Source: Nitrospirota bacterium (lineage in GTDB: Bacteria > Nitrospirota > Nitrospiria > Nitrospirales > UBA8639). From it: DNA of 6,646 bases. Location: contig JAOUQB010000138.1 of assembly GCA_029879555.1 (NCBI GenBank), forward strand, positions 1 through 6,646. Direction: 5' to 3'. Under the pieces are notes generated by a model that did not search any database, was not told the origin of the DNA, and saw only the letters and a list, made by a program, of their open reading frames with translations. The position numbers and the translations under genes were made by a program. Numbering within the stretch: position 1 is the first letter of the stretch; every line of letters begins with the position of its first letter. Shown here piece after piece: positions 1 through 4,921 of the stretch.

Positions 1-369
1 TTTGGCAATCTCTTGTTTGAGCCAAGCGATGTGCTGGGCGAGGCCATCGGTTTGGGTAATGGCTTGAGGAATCGACGCTTGCAATGAAGCGAGCATCGTG
101 TCTCTGAAGGTGGAAGATTTAATAAATTGCACCGCGTCTTTCATCTTTGGCTTAAGGGAAGAGAGATCCGTGGGGCAATGCTTGGCCGCCAACGCAAGCT
201 TTTCTGCTTGGTTGGTGGATGAAGAAGAATCTCCTGCAAAGGTCTCGCTGACTCCCTGTCCACCCCCACACACCAGCACAAGACTGATTCCCAGAACACA
301 ACTCACTTTCTGCCTATTCATCTTCATTACTGTTTCCCGCAAACTGACAAGTGAACGAATCAAACCCAT
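1..369 (-). CDS. Exported protein of unknown function, partial (C-terminus beyond window)
   Basis: An open frame of 123 codons runs off the left edge without a stop, so the C-terminus is missing. The N-terminus looks like a signal peptide: a basic stretch ending MNRQKVS, a hydrophobic core (CVLGISLVLV), then small residues and a plausible cleavage site near ETFA-GD. The Cys in LVLVCGGG is not in a convincing lipobox, because the -1 residue is Val. The rest is hydrophilic and probably helical, with one Cys (AKHCPTDL). I do not recognise the family. Two starts are possible: ATG at 369, preceded by GAGGAG only 3 nt away, or the internal ATGs at 327 and 321, which give a more typical signal peptide but have no clear ribosome binding site. 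It starts 30 bp after the stop of the preceding minus-strand gene, so the two are probably co-transcribed. Confidence 0.7.
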   Translation of the reverse strand, partial: MGLIRSLVSLRETVMKMNRQKVSCVLGISLVLVCGGGQGVSETFAGDSSSSTNQAEKLALAAKHCPTDLSSLKPKMKDAVQFIKSSTFRDTMLASLQASIPQAITQTDGLAQHIAWLKQEIAK

Positions 370-399
370 GAGCTCCTCAAGACCCACCCACTCCTCCAC

Positions 400-1380
400 C
401 TACATAATCAACTCGGCCAACCCGTAGGCGTGGTAATCTTGTCCATTGTAATGAACCACTCCCTGAATCACTCCCATCGCAAACCCGCCAATGACCCAAT
501 TGCCCATCGTCTTGAGGTCGTAAATTTCTAATTGCGCACGGCCCGCTCCAGATTGATTGACCCAATTCAGACCCCAGGCGCTGGGCCATCGATACAATCC
601 CCAAGCTTGCCGATGATCTAATAGCGATACTTGCAGGACTTGAAACGGAGTGGTTTCCCCTTGAACCGCTAAAAATCCGCTCACCGTGCCGACCAAGGGG
701 GCCATCATGTCACTTTCTTGCGAATGCACATAGAGGTCACCCAGCCCTTCAACGACCAGATAGAGTCCTTGAAAATGTTTCCACAAGCCCCAGTAGGTTC
801 GTGAGAGACGATTAAATTCTGGCATCATGAAATATTCATAGATCACTCGACCTTGCAACGTTCGCCCTTTCCACTGTAGTTCGGCCGCTGCCGACCCCAA
901 CCAATACCGGCCACCGTCATGTTCACGCGCAAGTCGAACCGTAATCGGTTGGATCGAGAGGCTCAGATGATTCGGCGTGCTCTTAATCAACAGGCCTGTT
1001 TGGGGCATGCCTTCGATGTGAAAAAAAGAGGAAGGGGGAATGGTCTGCAATTCATGGGTCGAATTTTCGTACGATCCTGAGCCTTTCAGGGAAACCCACC
1101 CCTGCCGCTCATCATGCAAGACGACAAAATGTTCAGCCTGCCAGGCTTCCCCATCTCGGCCACGATTATTGTCTAGCGCAAACGCCACTCGACCTTGGGC
1201 GTCTTCACCCACAAACGACACATAATCCGACACGTATAACAGTGAAGTATCAGGGAGGGAAGGAATGTCGGAGGAGAATGGAACGGGCTCCATCCCCTGG
1301 CCTCGAGCGGGGGTTAGCCCCCAACTCAGCCCACACAGGATGGCAAGAGATAGACCACCGAAAACAAAAAGTTTATTCAG
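400..1380 (-). CDS. Secreted protein of unknown function, probable CTG start
   Basis: The frame ends with TAG at 400-402. The first ATG (1293) gives 297 residues without an export signal. The same frame stays open for 29 more codons upstream and encodes a clear signal peptide: LNKLFVFGGLSLAILCGLSW, then LTPARGQG. The only in-frame stop above it is TAA at 1390-1392. No ATG, GTG or TTG lies in this extension. The best start is CTG at 1378-1380, with AAGGG 6 nt upstream; ATA at 1384-1386 is a poorer alternative. The full product would be 326 residues. The mature part is rich in aromatic and beta-type segments (for example SDYVSFVGEDAQG, RVIYEYFMMPEF, GGRYWLG) and faintly recalls lipocalin-like CrtC/AttH-type barrels, but I cannot assign it. 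No catalytic motif is visible. It lies between the Pal-like gene and the exported protein at 1-369, all on one strand, which suggests a shared envelope role. Confidence 0.8.
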   Translation of the reverse strand: MNKLFVFGGLSLAILCGLSWGLTPARGQGMEPVPFSSDIPSLPDTSLLYVSDYVSFVGEDAQGRVAFALDNNRGRDGEAWQAEHFVVLHDERQGWVSLKGSGSYENSTHELQTIPPSSFFHIEGMPQTGLLIKSTPNHLSLSIQPITVRLAREHDGGRYWLGSAAAELQWKGRTLQGRVIYEYFMMPEFNRLSRTYWGLWKHFQGLYLVVEGLGDLYVHSQESDMMAPLVGTVSGFLAVQGETTPFQVLQVSLLDHRQAWGLYRWPSAWGLNWVNQSGAGRAQLEIYDLKTMGNWVIGGFAMGVIQGVVHYNGQDYHAYGLAELIM

Positions 1381-1386
1381 AAATAT

Positions 1387-1392
1387 CCCTTA
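1387..1392 (-). promoter_or_regulatory. Ribosome binding site supporting the CTG start
   Basis: On the minus strand TAAGGG is followed by the 6-nt spacer ATATTT and then CTG AAT AAA. The AAGGG core at normal spacing supports initiation at CTG 1380. No comparable site precedes the ATG at 1293, where the upstream bases encode the signal peptide. The TAA that closes the frame upstream is part of this element. Confidence 0.45.
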
Positions 1393-1400
1393 CAAGAGTT

Positions 1401-1424
1401 GCACGCACCCCGATAGGTGCGTGC
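1401..1424 (-). terminator. 9-bp GC-rich hairpin between the Pal-like gene and the next gene
   Basis: GCACGCACC (1401-1409) and GGTGCGTGC (1416-1424) are perfect complements around a 6-nt loop, 39 nt past the stop of the Pal-like gene. On the minus strand it is followed by AACTCTTGT rather than a real T-run, so it is at best a weak or partial terminator. It ends 8 nt before the ribosome binding site of the next gene. It may instead act as an mRNA-stabilising or expression-tuning structure between co-transcribed genes. Confidence 0.4.
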
Positions 1425-1463
1425 CCTTACCTGAGATCGCCAGACAATTTCAGAAGAGTCCGA

Positions 1464-2504
1464 CTATTTGATGACAAAATGCCCTCGCCGATTTTCTTGC
1501 CAGCATTCTTCCGTTTGTTCCTGACAAAAGGGCTTGTCTTTTCCGTAACTCACCACTTGAAGGTTCTCACTCGAAATGCCCAAATCCTCTAAAAAGGCTT
1601 TGACCGCCTTAGCTCTGGCTTCTCCCAAAACCATATTGTAACTCTGAGTTCCGCGTTCGTCACAATGCCCTTCAATCACAATTTTTTTCTCCGCGAATTC
1701 AGCCTTTAATAACTCGGCATTGGATTTTAAGAGCGATGCCGCATCTTCTCGAATCGAAAACCGATCATAATCAAAATAGATATCGCTCAGGGCTTTTTCT
1801 AGCGTTTCCGTAATAATCTCAGCTTCGGCTGCCTCTTGGGGCATCACTTTGGCCATCTGTATAGGCTCCGTGGCGGCCGGAGGTACAGGGATCGAAGGCA
1901 TTTCTGCCTGCGCAGGTTCTTCAGCTGGAGGAATCAAGGCCGCCACTTCCGGCGTTGGAGCAATAGCTATAGGGGTTTCTTGAGAGACAGAAGGACCGTC
2001 ATCCTGACGAACCCTGGGCAAGGCGGGCATTTCAGGTTCAACAACAATCGGAGGGATACCAACCGCAGGTTGTTGAATGGGCGGTTCTTCTATGGAAGGA
2101 AGCAAGGCCACCACCGGCTCTTCCTGAGCCAGGGGAGTCGATTCTCCCTCTAATGGGACAAGCATACTGGATGGCACCTCAGGGGTTTTGGATGTCGCAA
2201 AAATCTCTGTTGGCAATGTGCTCCGGATCGCGGGCCTGGCTGGCTCCTCCACCGGAATATCAAAGATGGGCACAGACGGAATACTCGATGCCTGGATAGG
2301 CTGGAGGGTCACCTCTTCCACTTCTCTAACAACCACAGGTTCCGGCTCCACCTGAGCCAACTTCACTTTTTGCCCTTCACTCCCAGAAACGATGGTGGTG
2401 TGCAACCTTGAGCTACACCCTGCCAGCAAGCCCATCATACAACCCATCACGACCGTCATTTGAAGCACCCGAAGCCCCACACAACTCATTCTTCGCCGTT
2501 TCAT
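1464..2504 (-). CDS. pal: Pal-like OmpA-family lipoprotein with long Pro/Glu-rich tether
   Basis: The 346-residue product begins with a lipoprotein signal: basic MKRRR, a hydrophobic core, and lipobox LLAGC with the acylated Cys at residue 30. Residues about 31-234 form a low-complexity tether rich in Pro, Glu, Val and Ala with repeated EEP/EP motifs. Residues 235-346 are a complete OmpA/Pal peptidoglycan-binding domain: IYFDYD, IEGHCDERGT, LGEARAKAV, VSYGKDKP and ENRRGHFV. The Asp of CDERG and the Arg of GEARA match the diaminopimelate-contacting pair known in this family. It should anchor the outer membrane to peptidoglycan from the periplasmic face. Typical Pal proteins are only about 150-180 residues, so the tether is unusual. 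The C-terminal part has extra Cys residues (PFCQEQ, EECWQ). I chose ATG 2504 because GGAGGAG lies 5 nt upstream and it places the lipoprotein signal at the N-terminus. No tolB or ybgF is adjacent, so it may be a second Pal-like protein and not the main Tol-Pal component. Confidence 0.92.
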   Translation of the reverse strand: MKRRRMSCVGLRVLQMTVVMGCMMGLLAGCSSRLHTTIVSGSEGQKVKLAQVEPEPVVVREVEEVTLQPIQASSIPSVPIFDIPVEEPARPAIRSTLPTEIFATSKTPEVPSSMLVPLEGESTPLAQEEPVVALLPSIEEPPIQQPAVGIPPIVVEPEMPALPRVRQDDGPSVSQETPIAIAPTPEVAALIPPAEEPAQAEMPSIPVPPAATEPIQMAKVMPQEAAEAEIITETLEKALSDIYFDYDRFSIREDAASLLKSNAELLKAEFAEKKIVIEGHCDERGTQSYNMVLGEARAKAVKAFLEDLGISSENLQVVSYGKDKPFCQEQTEECWQENRRGHFVIK

Positions 2505-2509
2505 CTTAA

Positions 2510-2516
2510 CTCCTCC
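2510..2516 (-). promoter_or_regulatory. Strong ribosome binding site of the Pal-like gene
   Basis: GGAGGAG on the minus strand, 5 nt before ATG 2504, is a near-perfect Shine-Dalgarno. It decides the start against an in-frame ATG 62 codons further upstream (2690), which would bury the lipoprotein signal inside the protein. Confidence 0.85.
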
Positions 2517-2574
2517 TACCCGCACACAGTTGAGAAAAATCGAACTGACCACGACCAGTGAAAACCATGGCCTA

Positions 2575-2592
2575 CTTCTTAACTGTAAGAAG
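2575..2592. repeat. Perfect 7-bp dyad over the -10 box (possible operator)
   Basis: CTTCTTA (2575-2581) and TAAGAAG (2586-2592) are perfect inverted copies around ACTG. The dyad spans the predicted -10 hexamer and transcription start of the Pal-like gene, where a repressor would act. A short hairpin at the very 5' end of the leader is the alternative. No regulator for it is visible in the window. Confidence 0.35.
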
Positions 2593-2611
2593 TCTCTTCT
2601 CAAGGAGTCAA
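2582..2611 (-). promoter_or_regulatory. Sigma70-type promoter of the Pal-like gene
   Basis: On the minus strand, TTGACT (2606-2611) and TACAGT (2582-2587) are separated by 18 bp. The -35 box matches the consensus at 5 of 6 positions and the -10 box at 4 of 6. The predicted start near 2575 gives a leader of about 70 nt before ATG 2504. The dyad at 2575-2592 covers the -10 box. Confidence 0.4.
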
Positions 2612-2900
2612 GATTGCCTTGATGCTTCCCCCAAATACCGCGCCCTGACGCCCAATTCCATTTTGACCGCAAAGGGTCATACCCCCCCATAGGCTATAGA
2701 TCTGACCAAAAGGAGAAGTTAGGCAACTGGTTCCTCGAATGCCCTTGAGGGGGAATGCCTGAGAAAATTCGATTAACCGACGCTGAGCCCGAGACCTGGC
2801 TCACAGGGAACGCCGCCCCCAGCTCAAAACCAGCGAACGAATCAGATTTGAGCAACAATACACAGGAGGGTTTTGACGCGAGGAACAGCCGTGACTGCCT

Positions 2901-2947
2901 GGAAAAAGCGCTAACAAAGCGGGCACAATTTTGGAAAGCCCCCTTTG
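2901..2947 (-). terminator. Probable intrinsic terminator of the MOSC gene
   Basis: Just after the MOSC stop, the minus strand can form a 10-bp stem with one mismatch: CAAAGGGGGC (2938-2947) pairs with GCCCGCTTTG (2915-2924) around a 13-nt loop. It is followed by TTAGCGCTTTTTCC, whose T5 run lies 7 nt beyond the stem. The late U-run makes it a moderate rather than a textbook terminator. Confidence 0.5.
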
Positions 2948-2953
2948 CTCTCG

Positions 2954-3823
2954 TCAGGAAGGAATCAATCGAACGTGATCACCCTCTCCAATCGTGCCAC
3001 CCTGTATCACCGTGGCGTAGACACCCACATTTCCCTGATTACGTTGGAGTGCGGTTCGTAATATTCCAGGGTCTTTAGGAAGATTTCCTTGTGGCAAGGT
3101 CGTCATGACACACCGCCCACATGGTCCTATGATACGCAATCGAACCTCGTCTCCAAATGCCAGAGTCTGACCGATCCAAGCTTGTTCCGCAAACCCGGTC
3201 GTGCCACTTATTGGGTCGATGACAAGGTTCGGACGAAATCGTTGCACGTCAAAACGTCCTTGAGGATACGCATCATGCAAGGCTTGCAGGGTGGCAGTGG
3301 TGAGAAGATGGACCCTGGCCGCATCGAAAAACGTTCCTGTGGGGAGGGCAAAATCAGTCACCGTCTCCTGATGATCTCCGCCCTCAATATCCGGCCAATA
3401 TTCTTCCGAGCGAGCGGTCCATGAAGGCGGAAGCAAGGATTGCACACCTTTCACCGTTCCTTGCTCAGTCGCAAGCAATTGGACCTCCCTATTGAGCGCT
3501 TGGGAAAGGACCTGATTGAGATCCCTGTGCTCGCTGGTGACCGTCGTCCCATCGGGCAACGTGATGCGAACGGGAGGGAAGGTCTTGGAGTCCCCAAGCC
3601 TTACATAATTGGCGTGACAAGCAAACAGAGTCGGCCATTTTCGTGGATTTTTGGCCGTGGCCACCTTTCCATCCGATGGGTCGGAAATGGCATAGGATCG
3701 ATCCCCGACCAACCCGTCGCTTCCAACCTGAGCCTCCGACAATTTTTCTCCTCCCATGGACTTTACCGGGTACCGCCGCAGAGACAGGATCGTTCCGATC
3801 TCTGATTGATAGGCATTGGGCAT
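2954..3823 (-). CDS. MOSC domain-containing protein (YcbX/mARC-like)
   Basis: The 289-residue protein has the two-part layout of the YcbX/mARC branch of the MOSC superfamily. An N-terminal beta-barrel part starts at about residue 8 (LRRYPVKSMGGE, then DGLVGDRSYAISD), and a C-terminal MOSC domain spans about 155-287. Diagnostic motifs are RFRPNLVI (195-202) and GPCGRCVMTTLPQG (233-246); C238 in the RC..TT motif matches the conserved Cys that ligates molybdenum in mARC and YcbX. These proteins bind molybdenum cofactor and, where studied, reduce N-hydroxylated compounds with electrons from a partner. There is no fused 2Fe-2S ferredoxin domain here, so the electron donor must be separate; none is visible nearby. 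A cytoplasmic location is likely because no signal peptide is present. ATG 3823 is preceded by GGAAGG at 6 nt. The gene appears monocistronic, with terminators on both sides. The substrate cannot be inferred. Confidence 0.93.
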   Translation of the reverse strand: MPNAYQSEIGTILSLRRYPVKSMGGEKLSEAQVGSDGLVGDRSYAISDPSDGKVATAKNPRKWPTLFACHANYVRLGDSKTFPPVRITLPDGTTVTSEHRDLNQVLSQALNREVQLLATEQGTVKGVQSLLPPSWTARSEEYWPDIEGGDHQETVTDFALPTGTFFDAARVHLLTTATLQALHDAYPQGRFDVQRFRPNLVIDPISGTTGFAEQAWIGQTLAFGDEVRLRIIGPCGRCVMTTLPQGNLPKDPGILRTALQRNQGNVGVYATVIQGGTIGEGDHVRLIPS

Positions 3824-3918
3824 GTATAACCTTCCTTTTCCTTGCGAACAAGATTTAGACTAAAAATTCCTTTACCCTAGTTGATCCGCATTGCCTATTT
3901 GCCCCATCGTCTCTCTGC

Positions 3919-3965
3919 AAAAAGAAAAGGGCTCCAGGAAGGGGAAAAACTCTTCCAAGGAGCCC
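3919..3965 (-). terminator. Intrinsic terminator of the truncated haemoglobin gene
   Basis: On the minus strand GGGCTCC (3959-3965) pairs with GGAGCCC (3929-3935). An inner stem GGAAG (3952-3956) / CTTCC (3937-3941), separated by small bulges, closes the loop. The stem runs straight into TTTTCTTTTT (3919-3928). The stem plus U-run starts 9 nt past the haemoglobin stop codon, which fits a rho-independent terminator on this strand; the other strand lacks the U-run. Confidence 0.85.
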
Positions 3966-3973
3966 ACCCCTGC

Positions 3974-4432
3974 CTATGGAAGTTCGACAATATCGGATTT
4001 CATCGGCCCCAGTAATCCGAGCAATTCATTCTGCTCAGCTTGCGGAACCTTAAAGCTATCCAATGCCGCAACCAGATCTTCCACTAAGGCTGAAAATTCG
4101 GCATTCGTAATGTGCATGCCGGCATGCGTCGTGACCATATCGCGTCCCGTATACGTACAAGGTCCACCCGTCGCGGCACAGACCTGATCAACAAGATGCC
4201 CCTTTAATCGAGGAATATCTGTCGTGGCAAAACGCCCATTAATCCGAGCATCGTTGGCCACATTGCCCACAAATTTATCCACGACCGCTGTAATGGCCGC
4301 CTTGCCCCCTAACCGCTCGTACAATCCTGTCGAAGCCTGACCGCCCGTGGGCTCCATCGTAGAACAGGCCATCCCAGCCAAAAGCAGACCAAGGACGAAT
4401 GCAAAATTGGCGTATCGCGCAAAGAACTTCAT
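3974..4432 (-). CDS. Lipoprotein-like group 1 truncated haemoglobin
   Basis: The 152-residue product has an export signal ([10 protein letters not shown], then a hydrophobic core) ending LLLAGMAC, so Cys23 may be lipidated, although the lipobox is imperfect (GMAC). Residues 36-150 are a group 1 truncated haemoglobin: [37 protein letters not shown] and HAGMHIT. H103 aligns with the haem-binding proximal His (F8). By alignment in mind with Mycobacterium trHbN, the distal O2-stabilising Tyr B10 and Gln E11 are V55 and L80, leaving an apolar pocket. C85 and C92 are placed so they could form a disulfide in the periplasm. I recall similar exported proteins from other bacteria, so the type is probably widespread. 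Reported roles of the wider family are O2 or NO binding and NO detoxification; the role here is unproven. ATG 4432 has AAGGAG 8 nt upstream. An in-frame TTG at 4516 would hide the signal and is disfavoured. Its neighbour upstream is a CPVC thiol protein. Confidence 0.92.
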   Translation of the reverse strand: MKFFARYANFAFVLGLLLAGMACSTMEPTGGQASTGLYERLGGKAAITAVVDKFVGNVANDARINGRFATTDIPRLKGHLVDQVCAATGGPCTYTGRDMVTTHAGMHITNAEFSALVEDLVAALDSFKVPQAEQNELLGLLGPMKSDIVELP

Positions 4433-4473
4433 GTCAACATCTCCTTCTGTATTGTTAAGGACCATAAGAAATC

Positions 4474-4506
4474 CCAACGCCCTGGATTGTTTCTCCAGGG
4501 CGTTGG
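4474..4506 (-). terminator. Perfect 13-bp hairpin between thioredoxin-like and haemoglobin genes
   Basis: CCAACGCCCTGGA (4474-4486) and TCCAGGGCGTTGG (4494-4506) are perfect complements with a 7-nt loop. On the minus strand the stem is followed by GATTTCTTAT, a fair but interrupted T-rich tail; the plus strand has no T-run. It lies 61 nt after the thioredoxin-like stop and 41 nt before the haemoglobin ATG. It is probably the terminator of the former, or a leaky attenuator that controls read-through into the latter. Confidence 0.6.
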
Positions 4507-4567
4507 TCAATGACAAACATACACGCAGAAACCAGGCTCACCGTGCAAGCCAGAACCCGGTGACGAC

Positions 4568-4810
4568 CTAAGAAGCCTTCTTCACATCAGCCATAGATGC
4601 CCCAAAATTGATATGAAAGACCTGATTATCCAGCAACAAGGCCGGAACCGATTTGACCCCTGCCGCTTCAGCCTCAGCGACCCGACCGGGGTGTTGGGCA
4701 AAATGCACGACTTCAAGGGCATATTGATTTCGGTCAATGGCTTGCGCCACCATCCCCTCGGCTTCGACACAGACTGGACACCCGGCATGATAGAAAATCG
4801 CTTTTTTCAT
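4568..4810 (-). CDS. Small thioredoxin/glutaredoxin-like CPVC protein
   Basis: This 80-residue protein has a minimal thioredoxin fold: strand KKAIFYHAG, the redox motif C11-P-V-C14, a helix, then SVPALLL with the cis-proline (P56) that lies opposite the active site, and a final strand (NQVFHINFG). Its length matches glutaredoxin or NrdH size rather than thioredoxin (about 105 residues). CPVC is neither the CGPC of thioredoxin nor the CPYC of glutaredoxin, so the partner is unclear. It probably acts as a cytoplasmic thiol-disulfide carrier, since no signal peptide is present. AAAGGAG lies 7 nt before ATG 4810. It is divergent from the MarR-family gene and shares a 111-bp control region with it, so it is a likely target of that regulator. 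The haemoglobin gene follows on the same strand after a long hairpin. Confidence 0.9.
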   Translation of the reverse strand: MKKAIFYHAGCPVCVEAEGMVAQAIDRNQYALEVVHFAQHPGRVAEAEAAGVKSVPALLLDNQVFHINFGASMADVKKAS

Positions 4811-4842
4811 GGCTGCTCTCCTTTGAATGAAAATGGTTAATA

Positions 4843-4857
4843 GTTTCGACTCGATAC
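4843..4857. promoter_or_regulatory. Operator copy 1, near the thioredoxin-like gene start
   Basis: GTTTCGACTCGATAC is an imperfect dyad (GTTTCG-N3-CGATAC, 5 of 6 pairs) and is identical to the copy at 4898-4912 at 12 of 15 positions. It sits at about +1 to +16 of the predicted thioredoxin-like transcript, where a bound regulator would block initiation or early elongation. It is a candidate binding site for the adjacent MarR-family protein. Confidence 0.55.
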
Positions 4858-4864
4858 CTTAATC

Positions 4865-4893
4865 AGAATCTCATATGGCTTTAAGTTTGTCAA
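4865..4893 (-). promoter_or_regulatory. Promoter of the thioredoxin-like gene
   Basis: On the minus strand a perfect TTGACA -35 box (4888-4893) is 17 bp from GATTCT (4865-4870), a weak -10 box with 3 of 6 matches. Transcription would begin near 4858, giving a leader of about 48 nt. The -35 box overlaps the -35 box of the divergent regulator promoter almost exactly. A poor -10 with a perfect -35 would fit a promoter that is held low or needs help. Confidence 0.45.
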
Positions 4894-4915
4894 GTCCGTA
4901 TCGAGGCGATACAAT
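4887..4915 (+). promoter_or_regulatory. Strong promoter of the MarR-family gene
   Basis: TTGTCA (4887-4892) and TACAAT (4910-4915) each match the sigma70 consensus at 5 of 6 positions, with an ideal 17-bp spacer. The expected start is 6-7 nt after the -10 box, at 4921-4922, that is, on the A of the ATG. The operator copy at 4898-4912 covers the spacer and half of the -10 box, which fits autorepression. Confidence 0.6.
4898..4912. promoter_or_regulatory. Operator copy 2, over the MarR-gene promoter
   Basis: GTATCGAGGCGATAC is a perfect dyad of 6-bp arms (GTATCG / CGATAC) around AGG. It overlaps the spacer and first half of the -10 box of the MarR-family gene. Its centre is 55 bp from that of the copy at 4843-4857. 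The size and symmetry suit a MarR dimer, so autorepression and joint control of the divergent gene are likely. Confidence 0.6.
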
Positions 4916-4921
4916 AATCTC

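Larger units (their letters stand above)
2505..2953. other. 449-bp gene-free region between Pal-like and MOSC genes
   Basis: It contains the leader and promoter of the Pal-like gene (2505-2611) and the probable terminator of the MOSC gene (2901-2947). Between them (2612-2900) I see no convincing gene or RNA. There is a small dyad TGAGCC (2784-2789) / GGCTCA (2798-2803) with an 8-nt loop, and a TGACC/GGTCA dyad near 2663-2678. Neither resembles a known riboswitch, tRNA or small RNA. Confidence 0.5.

Noticed and set aside
98..427. Plus-strand open frame antisense to the exported gene at 1-369
   Set aside because: The minus strand has a signal peptide and sensible gene spacing; the plus-strand translation has no domain or signal.
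2505..2690. N-terminal extension of the Pal-like gene to ATG 2690
   Set aside because: It would bury a complete lipoprotein signal and lipobox inside the protein. ATG 2504 has an excellent GGAGGAG site, and the extension contains the promoter and dyad.
2739..2760. Direct repeat GAATGCC in the gene-free region
   Set aside because: Two 7-bp copies 14 bp apart with no further copies or context; expected by chance.
2755..3078. Plus-strand open frame of 107 codons
   Set aside because: It overlaps the 3' end of the MOSC gene by 125 bp on the opposite strand, contains the MOSC terminator, and has no recognisable motif. Its GAGGGGGA lies too close to the ATG.
4433..4516. N-terminal extension of the haemoglobin gene to TTG 4516
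   Set aside because: It would place the export signal internally and run through the 13-bp hairpin. ATG 4432 has AAGGAG at good spacing.
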